Below are positions 1 to 8,923 of a stretch of DNA of 64,000 bases, piece after piece. Source of the stretch: Enterococcus durans NBRC 100479 = LMG 10746. GTDB taxonomy: Bacteria > Bacillota > Bacilli > Lactobacillales > Enterococcaceae. Positions within the stretch are counted from its first letter, which is position 1. The number at the start of each line of letters is the position of its first letter. A model generated the notes under the pieces. The model searched no databases, had not been told where the DNA came from, and worked only from the letters and a program-made list of their open reading frames with translations. The position numbers and the translations under genes were made by a program. The DNA is taken from positions 1 to 64,000 of the forward strand of contig NZ_BCQB01000011.1 in assembly GCF_001544215.1 (NCBI RefSeq), read 5' to 3'.

Positions 1-1
1 T

Positions 2-43
2 TTACCAACATCATTTGACAAAGAGCCGGAATTAGATGGTTAA
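2..43 (+). CDS. C-terminal end of a truncated upstream gene
   Basis: From base 2 an open frame encodes a 13-residue acidic tail (LPTSFDKEPELDG) before TAA at 41-43. The gene starts left of the window, so the product cannot be named. The composition resembles a genuine protein C-terminus, and a hairpin follows at 89-112, but the frame is too short for certainty. Confidence 0.3.
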   Translation, partial: LPTSFDKEPELDG

Positions 44-88
44 AAACTATTAACACTATGCCACCGTCTTTTTAACGGGTCTACATTG

Positions 89-112
89 GGGACTATGTTA
101 GCGCATAGTTCC
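89..112 (+). terminator. Hairpin, possible terminator
   Basis: ACTATG (92-97) pairs with CATAGT (104-109), flanked by partly pairing GG and CC, and is followed by a pyrimidine-rich TCCTTTCCTTTA run. It lies where the gene entering from the left would end. The T-run is interrupted, so termination is only plausible. Apart from this hairpin and the repeat at 184-350, I see nothing in 44-551. Confidence 0.35.
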
Positions 113-183
113 TTTCCTTTATATTAGCTTAAGTTGTTGAGTCTTGCAAGTAAGCTGTATATGTACGAACAAAATTATGCAAA

Positions 184-350
184 GAGGTTGGGACAGAAGT
201 GTTTAACTCCGAGAAATAAGAAGAAATGAACGAAAATTGCTTTTCAAATTTTTGTGAATTTCGGCTTATTTAAGAAGGAGTTACTTCTGCTCCCACCGTT
301 TATTCGAGAGTCTGTGGCAAAACTGATTTTTAGTTTTGTCCACGCTCTTT
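184..350. repeat. Dispersed intergenic inverted-repeat element, copy A
   Basis: This stretch is almost identical to 27005-27178. It opens with GAGGTTGGGACAGAAGT and later carries ACTTCTGCTCCCACC, which can pair with the opening. An inner part has AT-rich complementary arms, and a third module (TTTATTCGAGAG to GTCCACGCTC) closes it. There is no open frame of note. It looks like an enterococcal operon-end repeat that may act as a terminator or RNA-stability element. Confidence 0.7.
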
Positions 351-551
351 TTAAAGTAAGGCGAAGTTCTTTGTCTTTATCAATAACACATTTCGAGGAA
401 AGAGAATCAACATGGATGACTGGTTTTTGAGATAAGGTTTTCTTACGTTTTAGGATAAAGTTTGAAGGACTGGTAAACATAGATTTTTAATAGGCTGTAT
501 GCTAAACTGGATGAGATTATGGCTCTTTTTAGAGAAATGTGGAGGGAAAGT

Positions 552-926
552 ATGTTTACCAATGAATTGAAAATCATGTTGTATGTCGATGATGTAGAAA
601 AAAATACAGCGTTTTGGACAGCTGTCGGCTTTAAAGAAATAGATCGTCAAGAAATGGATGGCACATTGATCGTTGAGGTGGCTGCCACAGAAGGTGCTTC
701 GACATCTTTCGTGTTGTATGATCGTGCGTTCATCGAACAGCATTCACCTGAAACGGCTGGAAGTTCACCTTCTTTGATGTTTTATAGTCAAGATATTTTC
801 GGCTTATATAAAAAGATGCAAGAATACGGTGTTACATTAGGTGACCTTATTCGTATTGGTGAAGAGTATGTCTTTAATTTTGCTGACCCTGACGGCAATT
901 ACTTTGCTGTGACAGGAAAAGAATAA
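552..926 (+). CDS. VOC (glyoxalase/bleomycin-resistance) family protein
   Basis: A 124-residue single-domain protein of the vicinal-oxygen-chelate fold. The N-terminal strand has the form KIMLYVDDVEKNTAFWTAVGF and the C-terminus ends FNFADPDGNYFAVT, the usual second half-module. The ATG at 552 is chosen over an upstream in-frame ATG at 519 because GGAGGG sits at 541-546. The family includes glyoxalases, dioxygenases and antibiotic-binding proteins; no substrate can be read from the sequence. It is monocistronic, with a terminator at 951-985. Confidence 0.8.
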   Translation: MFTNELKIMLYVDDVEKNTAFWTAVGFKEIDRQEMDGTLIVEVAATEGASTSFVLYDRAFIEQHSPETAGSSPSLMFYSQDIFGLYKKMQEYGVTLGDLIRIGEEYVFNFADPDGNYFAVTGKE

Positions 927-950
927 ACGATCGCTCTATTTGTGAAAAGT

Positions 951-985
951 AGACTGCCAAGGATATATGTTGGTGGTCTTTTTTT
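951..985 (+). terminator. Rho-independent terminator after the VOC gene
   Basis: AGACTGCCAA (951-960) pairs with TTGGTGGTCT (970-979) over ten base pairs including two G-U pairs, followed directly by a T-run. Confidence 0.8.
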
Positions 986-1192
986 CCTGTTTTCCACAGG
1001 CAGACTGTGATTGAGTGTACGGGTTACAATCTAGTATGTAGCGTAAAATTTTGTGGTCAACTACCAAATAAAAAACAATAATTATATTATGTAAACTTTG
1101 GGTTTGAACAGTAATACACAAGCATAAAAATCGTCAAAGTACACTTCCTTTTTTATACTATTTTGGAAGGAATAGAAGGAAGGAAGAAAAAA

Positions 1193-2131
1193 ATGAACTA
1201 CCAAGTATTACTCTACTATAATTATACGACAATTGCTGATCCCGAAGAGTTTGCGAAAGACCATCTTGCTTTTTGCAAGGCATTGAATCTAAAAGGCAGA
1301 ATCTTAGTTGCGCATGAAGGAATCAATGGCACTCTTTCTGGAACGATCGAAGATACAGAAAAATATATGGAAGCGATGAAGGCAGATGCTCGTTTCTCAG
1401 ATACCTTTTTCAAAATCGATCCTAGTGAAGGGCATGCGTTTAAAAAGATGTTTGTTCGAGCACGTCCGGAACTTGTTTCACTTAAATTGGAAGAAGATGT
1501 CGATCCCAAAGAAATAACGGGTGCGTATCTTTCACCAAAAGAATTCAAAGAAGCAATCTTAGACGAAGATACAGTAGTGATCGACGCAAGAAATGACTAC
1601 GAATATGATCTTGGTCATTTCCGCGGTGCTGTTCGCCCAGATATCCGCAGCTTTAGAGAATTGCCAGAGTGGATGCAGGCACATAAAGAAGAATTTATGG
1701 AAAAACGTGTGGTTACTTATTGTACCGGAGGGATTCGTTGCGAAAAATTTTCTGGCTGGCTTGTCAGAGAAGGCTTCAAGAATGTTGGCCAACTTCACGG
1801 CGGCATTGCAACATATGGTAAAGATCCTGAAGTCCAAGGAGAGTTGTGGGATGGAAAAATGTATGTCTTTGATGAACGGATCGCAGTAGATATCAATCAG
1901 GTCGACAAGCAGATTGTTGGGAAAGATTGGTTTGATGGTACACCATGCGAGCGCTATATCAATTGTGGCAATCCCGAATGCAATCGGCAGTTCCTCACAT
2001 CTGTTGAGAATGAAGAAAAACACTTGGGTTCTTGTTCTGTTGCCTGTGCACAACATCCTCAAAATCGTTATATCAAAGAACATCAACTAACGAGCGAAGA
2101 AATTGAAGCGAAGCTGTCTGTTTTTGCTTAA
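1193..2131 (+). CDS. trhO: tRNA uridine(34) hydroxylase, rhodanese family
   Basis: A 312-residue protein of the YceA/TrhO family, which hydroxylates uridine 34 of tRNA without oxygen-dependent metal chemistry and so modifies wobble decoding. It has an N-terminal acylphosphatase-like part (about 1-95, with the motif [12 protein letters not shown]), a central rhodanese domain (about 115-215) with the active-site loop CTGGIRC (Cys about 177), and a Cys-rich C-terminal part ([15 protein letters not shown]). The ATG at 1193 follows AAGGAAG; an upstream frame start at 1163 lacks a site. It is a single gene with its own terminator. Confidence 0.93.
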   Translation: MNYQVLLYYNYTTIADPEEFAKDHLAFCKALNLKGRILVAHEGINGTLSGTIEDTEKYMEAMKADARFSDTFFKIDPSEGHAFKKMFVRARPELVSLKLEEDVDPKEITGAYLSPKEFKEAILDEDTVVIDARNDYEYDLGHFRGAVRPDIRSFRELPEWMQAHKEEFMEKRVVTYCTGGIRCEKFSGWLVREGFKNVGQLHGGIATYGKDPEVQGELWDGKMYVFDERIAVDINQVDKQIVGKDWFDGTPCERYINCGNPECNRQFLTSVENEEKHLGSCSVACAQHPQNRYIKEHQLTSEEIEAKLSVFA

Positions 2132-2259
2132 AATCATTTATTAGAAAAACGGAGAACGAAGCTGTAAGAAACAAGAGAAAAATCAGGGATTTCACTTTTT
2201 GAATTTTCGAGGATCTCAACATTTAAAAAGGGATATTCGTTCCAGTATTTAGTCAGTTT

Positions 2260-2308
2260 AAGAGGAGGAGGAAAAGTATTTTTTTACTTTTGAATCTTCC
2301 TCTTTTTC
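2260..2308 (+). terminator. Terminator after trhO
   Basis: A long purine arm (AGAGGAGGAGGAAAAGTA, 2261-2278) pairs imperfectly with a pyrimidine arm ending CTTCCTCT near 2303, followed by TTTT. Confidence 0.75.
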
Positions 2309-2360
2309 TGTTCTCTGATAAAAATATGAGCTATACTGAGGAGCAAAGGAGGGGAATGAA

Positions 2361-3089
2361 ATGAAACCTTATATTTATGCAATCGGTGATGTCCATGGAG
2401 AGTATGATCTTTTTCAAAAACTTGTTGCACACTATGATCCCTCAATCCATCAACTGGTTATGCTGGGTGATTTAAATGATCGCGGTCCACGTACAAAAGA
2501 GTGCTTTTTATTAGGAATGAAATTGGTAAAGGAAACGAATGCGGTCTATCTTCGTGGTAATCATGAAGAATACTTTTTACAATTTCTCCAAGCACCGGAA
2601 GATTGGTACGCTCCCTACGTACGTAATGGGGGCAAAGAAACGTTTGAAAGTCTGTTGCACCCAGGAGCTACAGAAGAATATTCCCCAACCGAGATTGCCA
2701 TGATGATCCGTTCGAGATATCCTGAGTTGATCGATTTTTTGTGTGAGCGTCCGCTATATTATGAGTGGGAAGAGTACTTATTTGTTCATGCAGGCGTTGA
2801 TTTAACAAAAAAAGATTGGCGACAAACAAGTGATCGGGATTTTCTATGGATTCGAGAACCTTTTCATACAGGAAAAAACAATACAGGGAAAATGATCGTC
2901 TTTGGACATACCATCACACCTATGTTGCATGGTGATATGCAGACGACTGATTTATGGTATGGTGACAATCTGATCGGTATTGATGGTGGGGCAGTCTTTG
3001 GTGGTTCATTGCATGGCGTTGTTTTTGATCAATCAGGGATCGTTCAAGATATCGAATATCAGAATAATGAAGGCAGTTGGAGAGGCTAG
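2361..3089 (+). CDS. Serine/threonine-type metallophosphatase
   Basis: A 242-residue calcineurin-like phosphoesterase. The metal-ligand motifs are in canonical order: GDVHGEYDLF (about 9-18), GDLNDRGP (about 36-43), RGNHE (about 65-69), and later VHAGVD and FGHT histidines. It belongs to the bacterial PrpA/PrpE-like protein phosphatases, so dephosphorylation of Ser/Thr or small phosphoesters is expected; the natural substrate is unknown. The ATG follows AGGAGGGG by a normal gap. It is alone between two terminators. Confidence 0.88.
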   Translation: MKPYIYAIGDVHGEYDLFQKLVAHYDPSIHQLVMLGDLNDRGPRTKECFLLGMKLVKETNAVYLRGNHEEYFLQFLQAPEDWYAPYVRNGGKETFESLLHPGATEEYSPTEIAMMIRSRYPELIDFLCERPLYYEWEEYLFVHAGVDLTKKDWRQTSDRDFLWIREPFHTGKNNTGKMIVFGHTITPMLHGDMQTTDLWYGDNLIGIDGGAVFGGSLHGVVFDQSGIVQDIEYQNNEGSWRG

Positions 3090-3098
3090 AAAACCAGA

Positions 3099-3128
3099 AA
3101 AGTGACAGTTGTTTTGTGTCGCTTTTTT
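3099..3128 (+). terminator. Terminator after the metallophosphatase
   Basis: AAGTGAC pairs with GTCGCTT around a T-rich loop and runs into TTTTTT. Confidence 0.75.
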
Positions 3129-3241
3129 GTTTTATGATCAGTTCCTATAAAATATGATAAAATAGAAAGGAACTATATTTATTTGGCATTCTTGGTGACG
3201 GTCACGAGTAAGGATGTCTCTATTTGCAAAGGAGTTTTTTA

Positions 3242-5422
3242 ATGACGGAGAAATTAAATCAAACAATTGTTCAGCTTGTTCAAAAAGAACTGGCTGATTA
3301 TCATTCAAAACAGTTAGTAACGGTCTTGAATTTATTAAATGAAGGAAACACAGTGCCGTTCATTGCACGTTATCGTAAGGAAATGACGGGCAGTCTCGAT
3401 GAAGTCCAAATTCGAGAAATCGAAGAACGATATGCGTATTTGGAAAATCTAGAAAAACGTAAAACAGAAGTTATTCGATTGATTGATGAACAGGAAAAAC
3501 TAACACCAGAGTTGGAAAAGGCAATCACTTTGGCAGTGAAGATGCAGCAAGTGGAAGATCTTTATCGTCCTTACAAACAAAAGCGGCGTACCAAAGCAAC
3601 GATTGCAAAAGAAAAAGGTCTTGAACCTTTTGCACAATGGTTGCTCCAATTCACGCAAGGGGATATTCGCGAAGAAGCGAAAAAGTATCTAAGTGAAGAA
3701 AAAGAAGTACAAAGCGTAGAAGAGGCACTACAAGGTGCGCATGAGATCATTGCTGAGCAAGTCAGTGATGACGCAAAATTCAGAACGTGGATCCGCTCAT
3801 ACACTTACAACAAAGGGCTGTATGTCAGTGCTGTCAAGAAAAAAGAACTCGATGAAAAAGGCGTATACGAAATGTACTATGATTTTTCCGAGCCTATCCA
3901 TAAAATTGTTTCTCACCGTATTTTAGCAACTAATCGAGGAGAAAAAGAGGATATCTTGAAAGTATCATTACAAGTGGATGAATCGGCGGTGTTGTCTTAT
4001 TTAGAACGCCAAATGATCAAAGATCCAGATTCACCTGCGGCTGTTGCGGTAAGGGAAGCATACCAAGATAGTTACAAACGTTTTATTCAGCCTGCCATCG
4101 AGCGTGAAGTACGTAATGAACTGACAGAAAAAGCAGATGAACAAGCCATTGCGATTTTTGGCGAAAATCTCCGTAACTTGTTGTTACAGCCACCGTTGAA
4201 AGGCAAAGTTGTTTTAGGGTTTGATCCTGCTTATCGTACAGGCTGCAAGTTGGCAGTAGTAGATGCCACAGGTAAGGTTTTGGCAATCGAAGTGATCTAC
4301 CCACATAAACCAGCAGCACAAGCAAAAAGAGAAGCGGCAGGACCGGCTTTTGTCAAATTGATCAATCAGTACAAGGTAGATATGGTAGCGATAGGAAATG
4401 GCACAGCTAGTCGTGAATCTGAGTTGTTCGTCGCAGAACAGTTAAAAGCAGCTGACCACAAGGCATATTATGCGATTGTCAACGAAGCTGGTGCATCGGT
4501 CTATTCAGCCAGTGACATCGCCCGTCAAGAGTTTCCCAATCTACAAGTAGAAGAACGTAGTGCTGTCTCGATTGCTCGACGCTTACAAGATCCACTAGCA
4601 GAACTAGTGAAGATCGATCCAAAAGCTGTTGGAGTAGGGCAATACCAACATGACGTCTCTCAAAAACGATTAGCCGAACAATTGGATTTCGTGGTTGAAA
4701 CAGCGGTGAACCAAGTGGGTGTCGATGTCAATACAGCGAGCCCGCAATTATTGCAACACATTTCTGGATTGAACAAAACAACAGCTCAAAACATCGTGAC
4801 TTACCGTGAGGAAAATGGTGCTTTCGATACGCGAACACAATTGAAGAAGGTGCCAAGATTAGGACCGAAAGCTTATGAGCAAGCAATCGGATTTATCCGT
4901 GTGCCTGGTGGGAAAAATGTATTGGATAATACAGCGATCCATCCTGAAAGCTATATTGTAGCCAAAGAGATTCTAAAAACAAATGGGTTGTCTGAGAAAG
5001 AGTTAGGGAAAGCGGAAGCCATTGAGATACTTTCGCATTTATCCGCTACTCGTTTAGCTGAAACACTGACTGTAGGCGAAGAAACCTTAGCTGATATATT
5101 AGATGGACTGACTAGACCAGGAAGAGACATGCGTGATGAAATGCCAGCACCATTGCTTCGTTCAGATGTTTTAAGCATGGAAGATCTAAAACCTGGCATG
5201 GAATTGAAAGGGACAGTTCGTAACGTGATCGATTTTGGTGCTTTCGTCGATATCGGGGTCAAGCAAGATGGATTGGTCCATATCTCTAAATTAAGTAAAA
5301 AGTTCGTCAAACATCCAACTGATGTCGTTTCTGTAGGTGATGTAGTCACTGTTTGGATCGATCAAGTCGACACGAACAAAGGACGAATCAGCTTGACGAT
5401 GCTTTCTCCTTATGAGGAATAA
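3242..5422 (+). CDS. tex: Tex family RNA-binding transcription accessory protein
   Basis: A 726-residue cytoplasmic protein with the full Tex layout: N-terminal helical Tex domain, YqgF/RNase H-like domain (about 320-450, beginning VVLGFDPAYRTGCKLAVVDA), helix-hairpin-helix region (about 495-560, GLNKTTAQNIVTYREENG) and a C-terminal S1 domain (about 645-715, GTVRNVIDFGAFVDIGVKQDG). Tex binds nucleic acid and influences transcription and gene expression. The ATG at 3242 follows AAAGGAG; a TTG at 3224 is rejected because it lies upstream of that site. The sprT-like gene follows after 3 bases, so the two are co-transcribed. Confidence 0.95.
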   Translation: MTEKLNQTIVQLVQKELADYHSKQLVTVLNLLNEGNTVPFIARYRKEMTGSLDEVQIREIEERYAYLENLEKRKTEVIRLIDEQEKLTPELEKAITLAVKMQQVEDLYRPYKQKRRTKATIAKEKGLEPFAQWLLQFTQGDIREEAKKYLSEEKEVQSVEEALQGAHEIIAEQVSDDAKFRTWIRSYTYNKGLYVSAVKKKELDEKGVYEMYYDFSEPIHKIVSHRILATNRGEKEDILKVSLQVDESAVLSYLERQMIKDPDSPAAVAVREAYQDSYKRFIQPAIEREVRNELTEKADEQAIAIFGENLRNLLLQPPLKGKVVLGFDPAYRTGCKLAVVDATGKVLAIEVIYPHKPAAQAKREAAGPAFVKLINQYKVDMVAIGNGTASRESELFVAEQLKAADHKAYYAIVNEAGASVYSASDIARQEFPNLQVEERSAVSIARRLQDPLAELVKIDPKAVGVGQYQHDVSQKRLAEQLDFVVETAVNQVGVDVNTASPQLLQHISGLNKTTAQNIVTYREENGAFDTRTQLKKVPRLGPKAYEQAIGFIRVPGGKNVLDNTAIHPESYIVAKEILKTNGLSEKELGKAEAIEILSHLSATRLAETLTVGEETLADILDGLTRPGRDMRDEMPAPLLRSDVLSMEDLKPGMELKGTVRNVIDFGAFVDIGVKQDGLVHISKLSKKFVKHPTDVVSVGDVVTVWIDQVDTNKGRISLTMLSPYEE

Positions 5423-5425
5423 ACT

Positions 5426-5899
5426 GTGACTCAAGAAGAATTGCAACAGTTGGTTGAAAAGATCTCAATAGAAAGTTTCCATTTACCTTTTAGGCATCGC
5501 GCTGTTTTTAATGCTCGGTTAAGGTCCACTGGTGGCCGTTACCATTTAAGCGATCATCATCTAGACTTTAATCTCAAGATGTTCAAAGAGGTAGATGAAA
5601 AGACAAAGATCGGGATCATCAAACATGAATTGTGCCATTATCATTTACACTTAAGGAACAAAGGCTATCGTCATCAAGATGCCGATTTTAAGAACCTTTT
5701 GAAAAAAACTGGCGGTATTCGTTATGCGCCGAGAGTATCTACCAATCAGGTCAAAAAAATCGAATGTTACGAATGTCAAAATTGTTCAGCACTCATTTAC
5801 CGCAAACGAAAAATAAATACAGAACGTTATATCTGTGGAAAATGTCACGGAAAATTAGTATGGAAAGAAACAAAAAATGTAGCAGAAAAGTCATGCTGA
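5426..5899 (+). CDS. SprT-like metal-dependent protein
   Basis: A 157-residue SprT-family protein with a zincin motif KHELCHYHLHL (about 67-77, HExxH-type), a further downstream His, and a C-terminal zinc ribbon with CxxC (CYECQNC) and CGKC pairs. SprT-like proteins resemble the Spartan DNA-protein crosslink proteases, but bacterial members are mostly uncharacterised. The GTG start is 3 bases after the tex stop, indicating translational coupling; no better start is visible. Confidence 0.88.
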   Translation: MTQEELQQLVEKISIESFHLPFRHRAVFNARLRSTGGRYHLSDHHLDFNLKMFKEVDEKTKIGIIKHELCHYHLHLRNKGYRHQDADFKNLLKKTGGIRYAPRVSTNQVKKIECYECQNCSALIYRKRKINTERYICGKCHGKLVWKETKNVAEKSC

Positions 5900-5911
5900 T
5901 GGGGGAAAAGA

Positions 5912-6661
5912 ATGGATAAACAGGCAGAAAACTATCAAGACTGGAACCAGCTGTTAACTTTTTTAGCTGACAAGAGTTCTAGCCAAATAGATGAGGCTTC
6001 TTTAGTGATTCTAGCGGGTAACTGCTTACCCATATTAGCGGATAAGGCAGCAGAACTTTATCAAAAAGGGCAAGTGAAGAAAATATTTCTTGTTGGTGGC
6101 ATCGGACATGCTACGGCAAAACTTCATCGTAATTTTGAGAAGCTGGGGATTTTTTTAGATCCAACATTAAGTGAAAGTGAGATGTGCTTTCAGTATCTCA
6201 AAGAAAAATATCGGCTCCCAAACGAGGCATTCCTTTTAGAAACTGCATCTACCAATTCAGGTGAGAACGCCCGCAACGCCTTAGCAATATTGCGTCAAGA
6301 GGGAGAACTTCCTCGCCAAATCTTACTGATGAACGATCCTACTTTGCAAAGAAGGACAAAAGCGACTTTTGAAAAAGTATGGCAAACAGAAAATGTCAAA
6401 TTTATCAATTATGTTCCTTTTGTGCCTCAAGTGGTCGCTATTGGGGAAGAAATTCAGTTTACTCAGCCAGAGTTGGATGGCCAATGGTCAAAAGAATACT
6501 TTTATGCACTGGTTCTAGGGGAAATGGTTCGCTTGAAAGACGATGAAAATGGCTATGGACCAAATGGCAAGGGCTATATGAATCACGTAGAAATGCCTGA
6601 AACAGTTTGGTCAGCTTATCGGCGGATCACTGCTCAATTCGATGAGCGATTCGTTGGGTAG
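5912..6661 (+). CDS. YdcF/ElyC-like DUF218 family protein
   Basis: A 249-residue protein with the DUF218 fold: an LAGNCLP segment near residue 34, a KIFLVGGIGHATAK turn near 58, and a TASTNSGENARNA motif near 112. Related proteins (ElyC, SanA, YdcF) are linked to the cell envelope, although this one has no clear signal peptide or membrane segment. ATG follows a GGGGGAAAAG site 12 bases after the sprT-like gene, so it is probably the third gene of that operon. Substrate unknown. Confidence 0.8.
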   Translation: MDKQAENYQDWNQLLTFLADKSSSQIDEASLVILAGNCLPILADKAAELYQKGQVKKIFLVGGIGHATAKLHRNFEKLGIFLDPTLSESEMCFQYLKEKYRLPNEAFLLETASTNSGENARNALAILRQEGELPRQILLMNDPTLQRRTKATFEKVWQTENVKFINYVPFVPQVVAIGEEIQFTQPELDGQWSKEYFYALVLGEMVRLKDDENGYGPNGKGYMNHVEMPETVWSAYRRITAQFDERFVG

Positions 6662-6846
6662 GTCATAGTAACGAAGGTTAGTCAAAGAATGAAAAGTTCC
6701 ATCATTTATTTCTGTTTTTTGACAGCCAATACGATTTGGTCCTCTTCGAATAAATTTGGTTGAAATTTTCAAAGGTTTATAAGATAATGGGTGTCGTGTT
6801 GAATATAGTGAAAAAAATGGATGATAGTTAAGAGAAGAGGATTCAA

Positions 6847-8181
6847 ATGGAAAATCAAAATAAATTGTATCATTTCGTTGGTATCAAAGGATCAGGAATG
6901 AGTTCCTTGGCTCTTGTTTTACATGAACAAGGTTTAAACGTGCAAGGATCAGACATTGAAAAATATTTCTTTACTCAAAGAGATTTAGAAAAAGCAAATA
7001 TCAAAATTTTACCTTTTAATGCGGATAACGTAAAACCAGGGATGACAATCATTGCTGGTAATGCTTTTCCAGATACACATGAAGAAATCCAAAGAGCGAA
7101 GGAACTAGGGTTAGAAGTTGTTCGCTACCATGATTTCATTGGAGATTTCATCCAAAATTACACTAGTATCGCTGTTACTGGCTCACATGGGAAAACTAGT
7201 ACGACTGGTCTGCTTTCCCACATGTTGACAGGTATCCGTCCAACGAGCTATTTGATCGGAGATGGTACAGGTCATGGGGATCCTCAAGCCGAATTTTTTG
7301 CGTTTGAAGCATGTGAATATCGCCGTCACTTTTTGGCTTATTCACCTGATTATGTCATCATGACAAATATCGACTTTGATCATCCTGATTACTACACAAG
7401 TATCGATGATGTGTTCACTGCGTTCCAATCAATGGCTAAACAAGTCAAAAAAGCAATTTTTGCCTATGGTGATGATGCGTACTTGAGAAAATTGGAAGCT
7501 GATGTGCCGATCTATTATTATGGTGTATCTGAAAATGATGATATCCAAGCACGTAATATCGAACGAACAACAACTGGTTCCGCTTTTGATGTGTATCATG
7601 GCGAGGAGTTTGTTGGACATTTCGTCGTTCCAGCTTTTGGAAAACACAACATTCTAAATGCACTAGGTGTGATTGCGGTCGCTTACTTTGAAAACTTAGA
7701 TATTGAAGAAGTCGCAAAAGAAATGCTGACTTTCCCAGGTGTGAAACGTCGTTTTAGTGAAAAAATCGTTGCCGATATGACTGTAGTTGATGACTATGCG
7801 CATCACCCAGCAGAAATCAAAGCGACGATCGATGGTGCACGTCAAAAATATCCTGACAAAGAAATCATTGCAGTTTTCCAACCACATACATTTACACGTA
7901 CGATTGCGTTGATGGATGAATTTGCTGAAGCACTTGATCTTGCAGATAAAGTATATCTTTGCGATATTTTTGGTTCAGCACGTGAAAAACAAGGCGATGT
8001 AAAAATCGAAGACTTAGGAGATAAGATCAAAAAAGGCGGACAAGTCATCAAAGAAGACAATGTCTCTCCTTTATTGGATTATCATGATGCAGTGATTATT
8101 TTCATGGGTGCAGGAGATGTCCAAAAATTTGAACAAGCCTACGAAAAATTATTGAGCAGTACAACAAAGAATGTTTTGTAA
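6847..8181 (+). CDS. murC: UDP-N-acetylmuramate--L-alanine ligase
   Basis: A 444-residue Mur ligase that adds L-alanine to UDP-MurNAc in the cytoplasm, using ATP. The N-terminal Rossmann domain ([13 protein letters not shown]), the ATP P-loop TGSHGKTST (about 111-119), the EACEYRRHF motif, FGKHNILNA and the C-terminal VDDYAHHP motif are all present, and the length matches the family. AGAAGAGGA precedes the ATG. It is monocistronic, with a gap of 185 bases before it and a terminator after. Confidence 0.96.
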   Translation: MENQNKLYHFVGIKGSGMSSLALVLHEQGLNVQGSDIEKYFFTQRDLEKANIKILPFNADNVKPGMTIIAGNAFPDTHEEIQRAKELGLEVVRYHDFIGDFIQNYTSIAVTGSHGKTSTTGLLSHMLTGIRPTSYLIGDGTGHGDPQAEFFAFEACEYRRHFLAYSPDYVIMTNIDFDHPDYYTSIDDVFTAFQSMAKQVKKAIFAYGDDAYLRKLEADVPIYYYGVSENDDIQARNIERTTTGSAFDVYHGEEFVGHFVVPAFGKHNILNALGVIAVAYFENLDIEEVAKEMLTFPGVKRRFSEKIVADMTVVDDYAHHPAEIKATIDGARQKYPDKEIIAVFQPHTFTRTIALMDEFAEALDLADKVYLCDIFGSAREKQGDVKIEDLGDKIKKGGQVIKEDNVSPLLDYHDAVIIFMGAGDVQKFEQAYEKLLSSTTKNVL

Positions 8182-8210
8182 TTTCTTGAACATGGATTAT
8201 TCGATCCAAG

Positions 8211-8247
8211 AAGGGGTGTGACGATATTTCGTCGCATCCTTTTTTTG
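8211..8247 (+). terminator. Terminator after murC
   Basis: AGGGGTGTGACGA pairs with TCGTCGCATCCT around a four-base loop and is followed by seven T residues. Confidence 0.85.
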
Positions 8248-8431
8248 TGCAATTAGTTAACTAATGCACAAATAAGCGATTTATTGAAAAAATCCATTGG
8301 CAAAGGGGATAACTAGTAGTATTCTTAACTAAATAAAATGGTTTCAAATAACTATAACTAGTGGAATAAGAATCGGTATGCTTGGTAGAAATAAATGTTT
8401 TTTGTTCCTTAGAATGAAGGTGAGGGAAAGA

Positions 8432-8923
8432 ATGAATTATCCATTATTAGCACAAAAAATGCCACAGCGCATCAAAAAAGTTTGGCAAAAAAGTATATTC
8501 TTAACTAGCGCTATTTTCGTATTATTGGGTATCATCATGTTTGGGATACTCCGTTATTTACATCAACTGTCAGCACTGTGGGGTAGCATACTCATTGGCT
8601 ATTTTCTCATCGTATTGATTGTGACTATTCTGAAATTCATCCTTGTTCCTTATCGTTATGAATTTCATCGCTATGAGATCACCCCAGAAGACTTGGTCTT
8701 TCAAAAAGGGTTTATTTTTCGCTCAACGACCTATGTCCCAATCAATCGAATCCAACATGTCGAAACGGAGCAAGGACCTTTCCTACGCCAACAAAACCTG
8801 ATTCAAATTGCAATCCACACGGCTGCCACCACCCACCGATTAGCTGGTTTAGATATGGAGGAAGCACAAGCTTTGCGTCAGCAGATCATCGAATTAGTGA
8901 AGGTGGCGAAGGAAGATGTCTAA
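8432..8923 (+). CDS. YdbS-like membrane protein with bacterial PH domain
   Basis: A 163-residue membrane protein with two hydrophobic helices (about 22-42 and 48-70) followed by a bPH2 (YdbS-type PH-like) domain containing the typical RSTTYVPINRIQHVETEQGP stretch. In Bacillus the YdbS/YdbT pair has been linked to protection against bacteriocins; a role in envelope stress here is inferred. Start 8432 is chosen because GAGGGA lies just before it, and two upstream in-frame ATGs lack a site. It overlaps the next gene by 8 bases. Confidence 0.82.
   Translation: MNYPLLAQKMPQRIKKVWQKSIFLTSAIFVLLGIIMFGILRYLHQLSALWGSILIGYFLIVLIVTILKFILVPYRYEFHRYEITPEDLVFQKGFIFRSTTYVPINRIQHVETEQGPFLRQQNLIQIAIHTAATTHRLAGLDMEEAQALRQQIIELVKVAKEDV

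Noticed and set aside
244-480. 78-residue minus-strand frame at the left end
   Set aside because: It is largely the dispersed repeat read backwards plus AT-rich sequence, with no ribosome site and no family resemblance.
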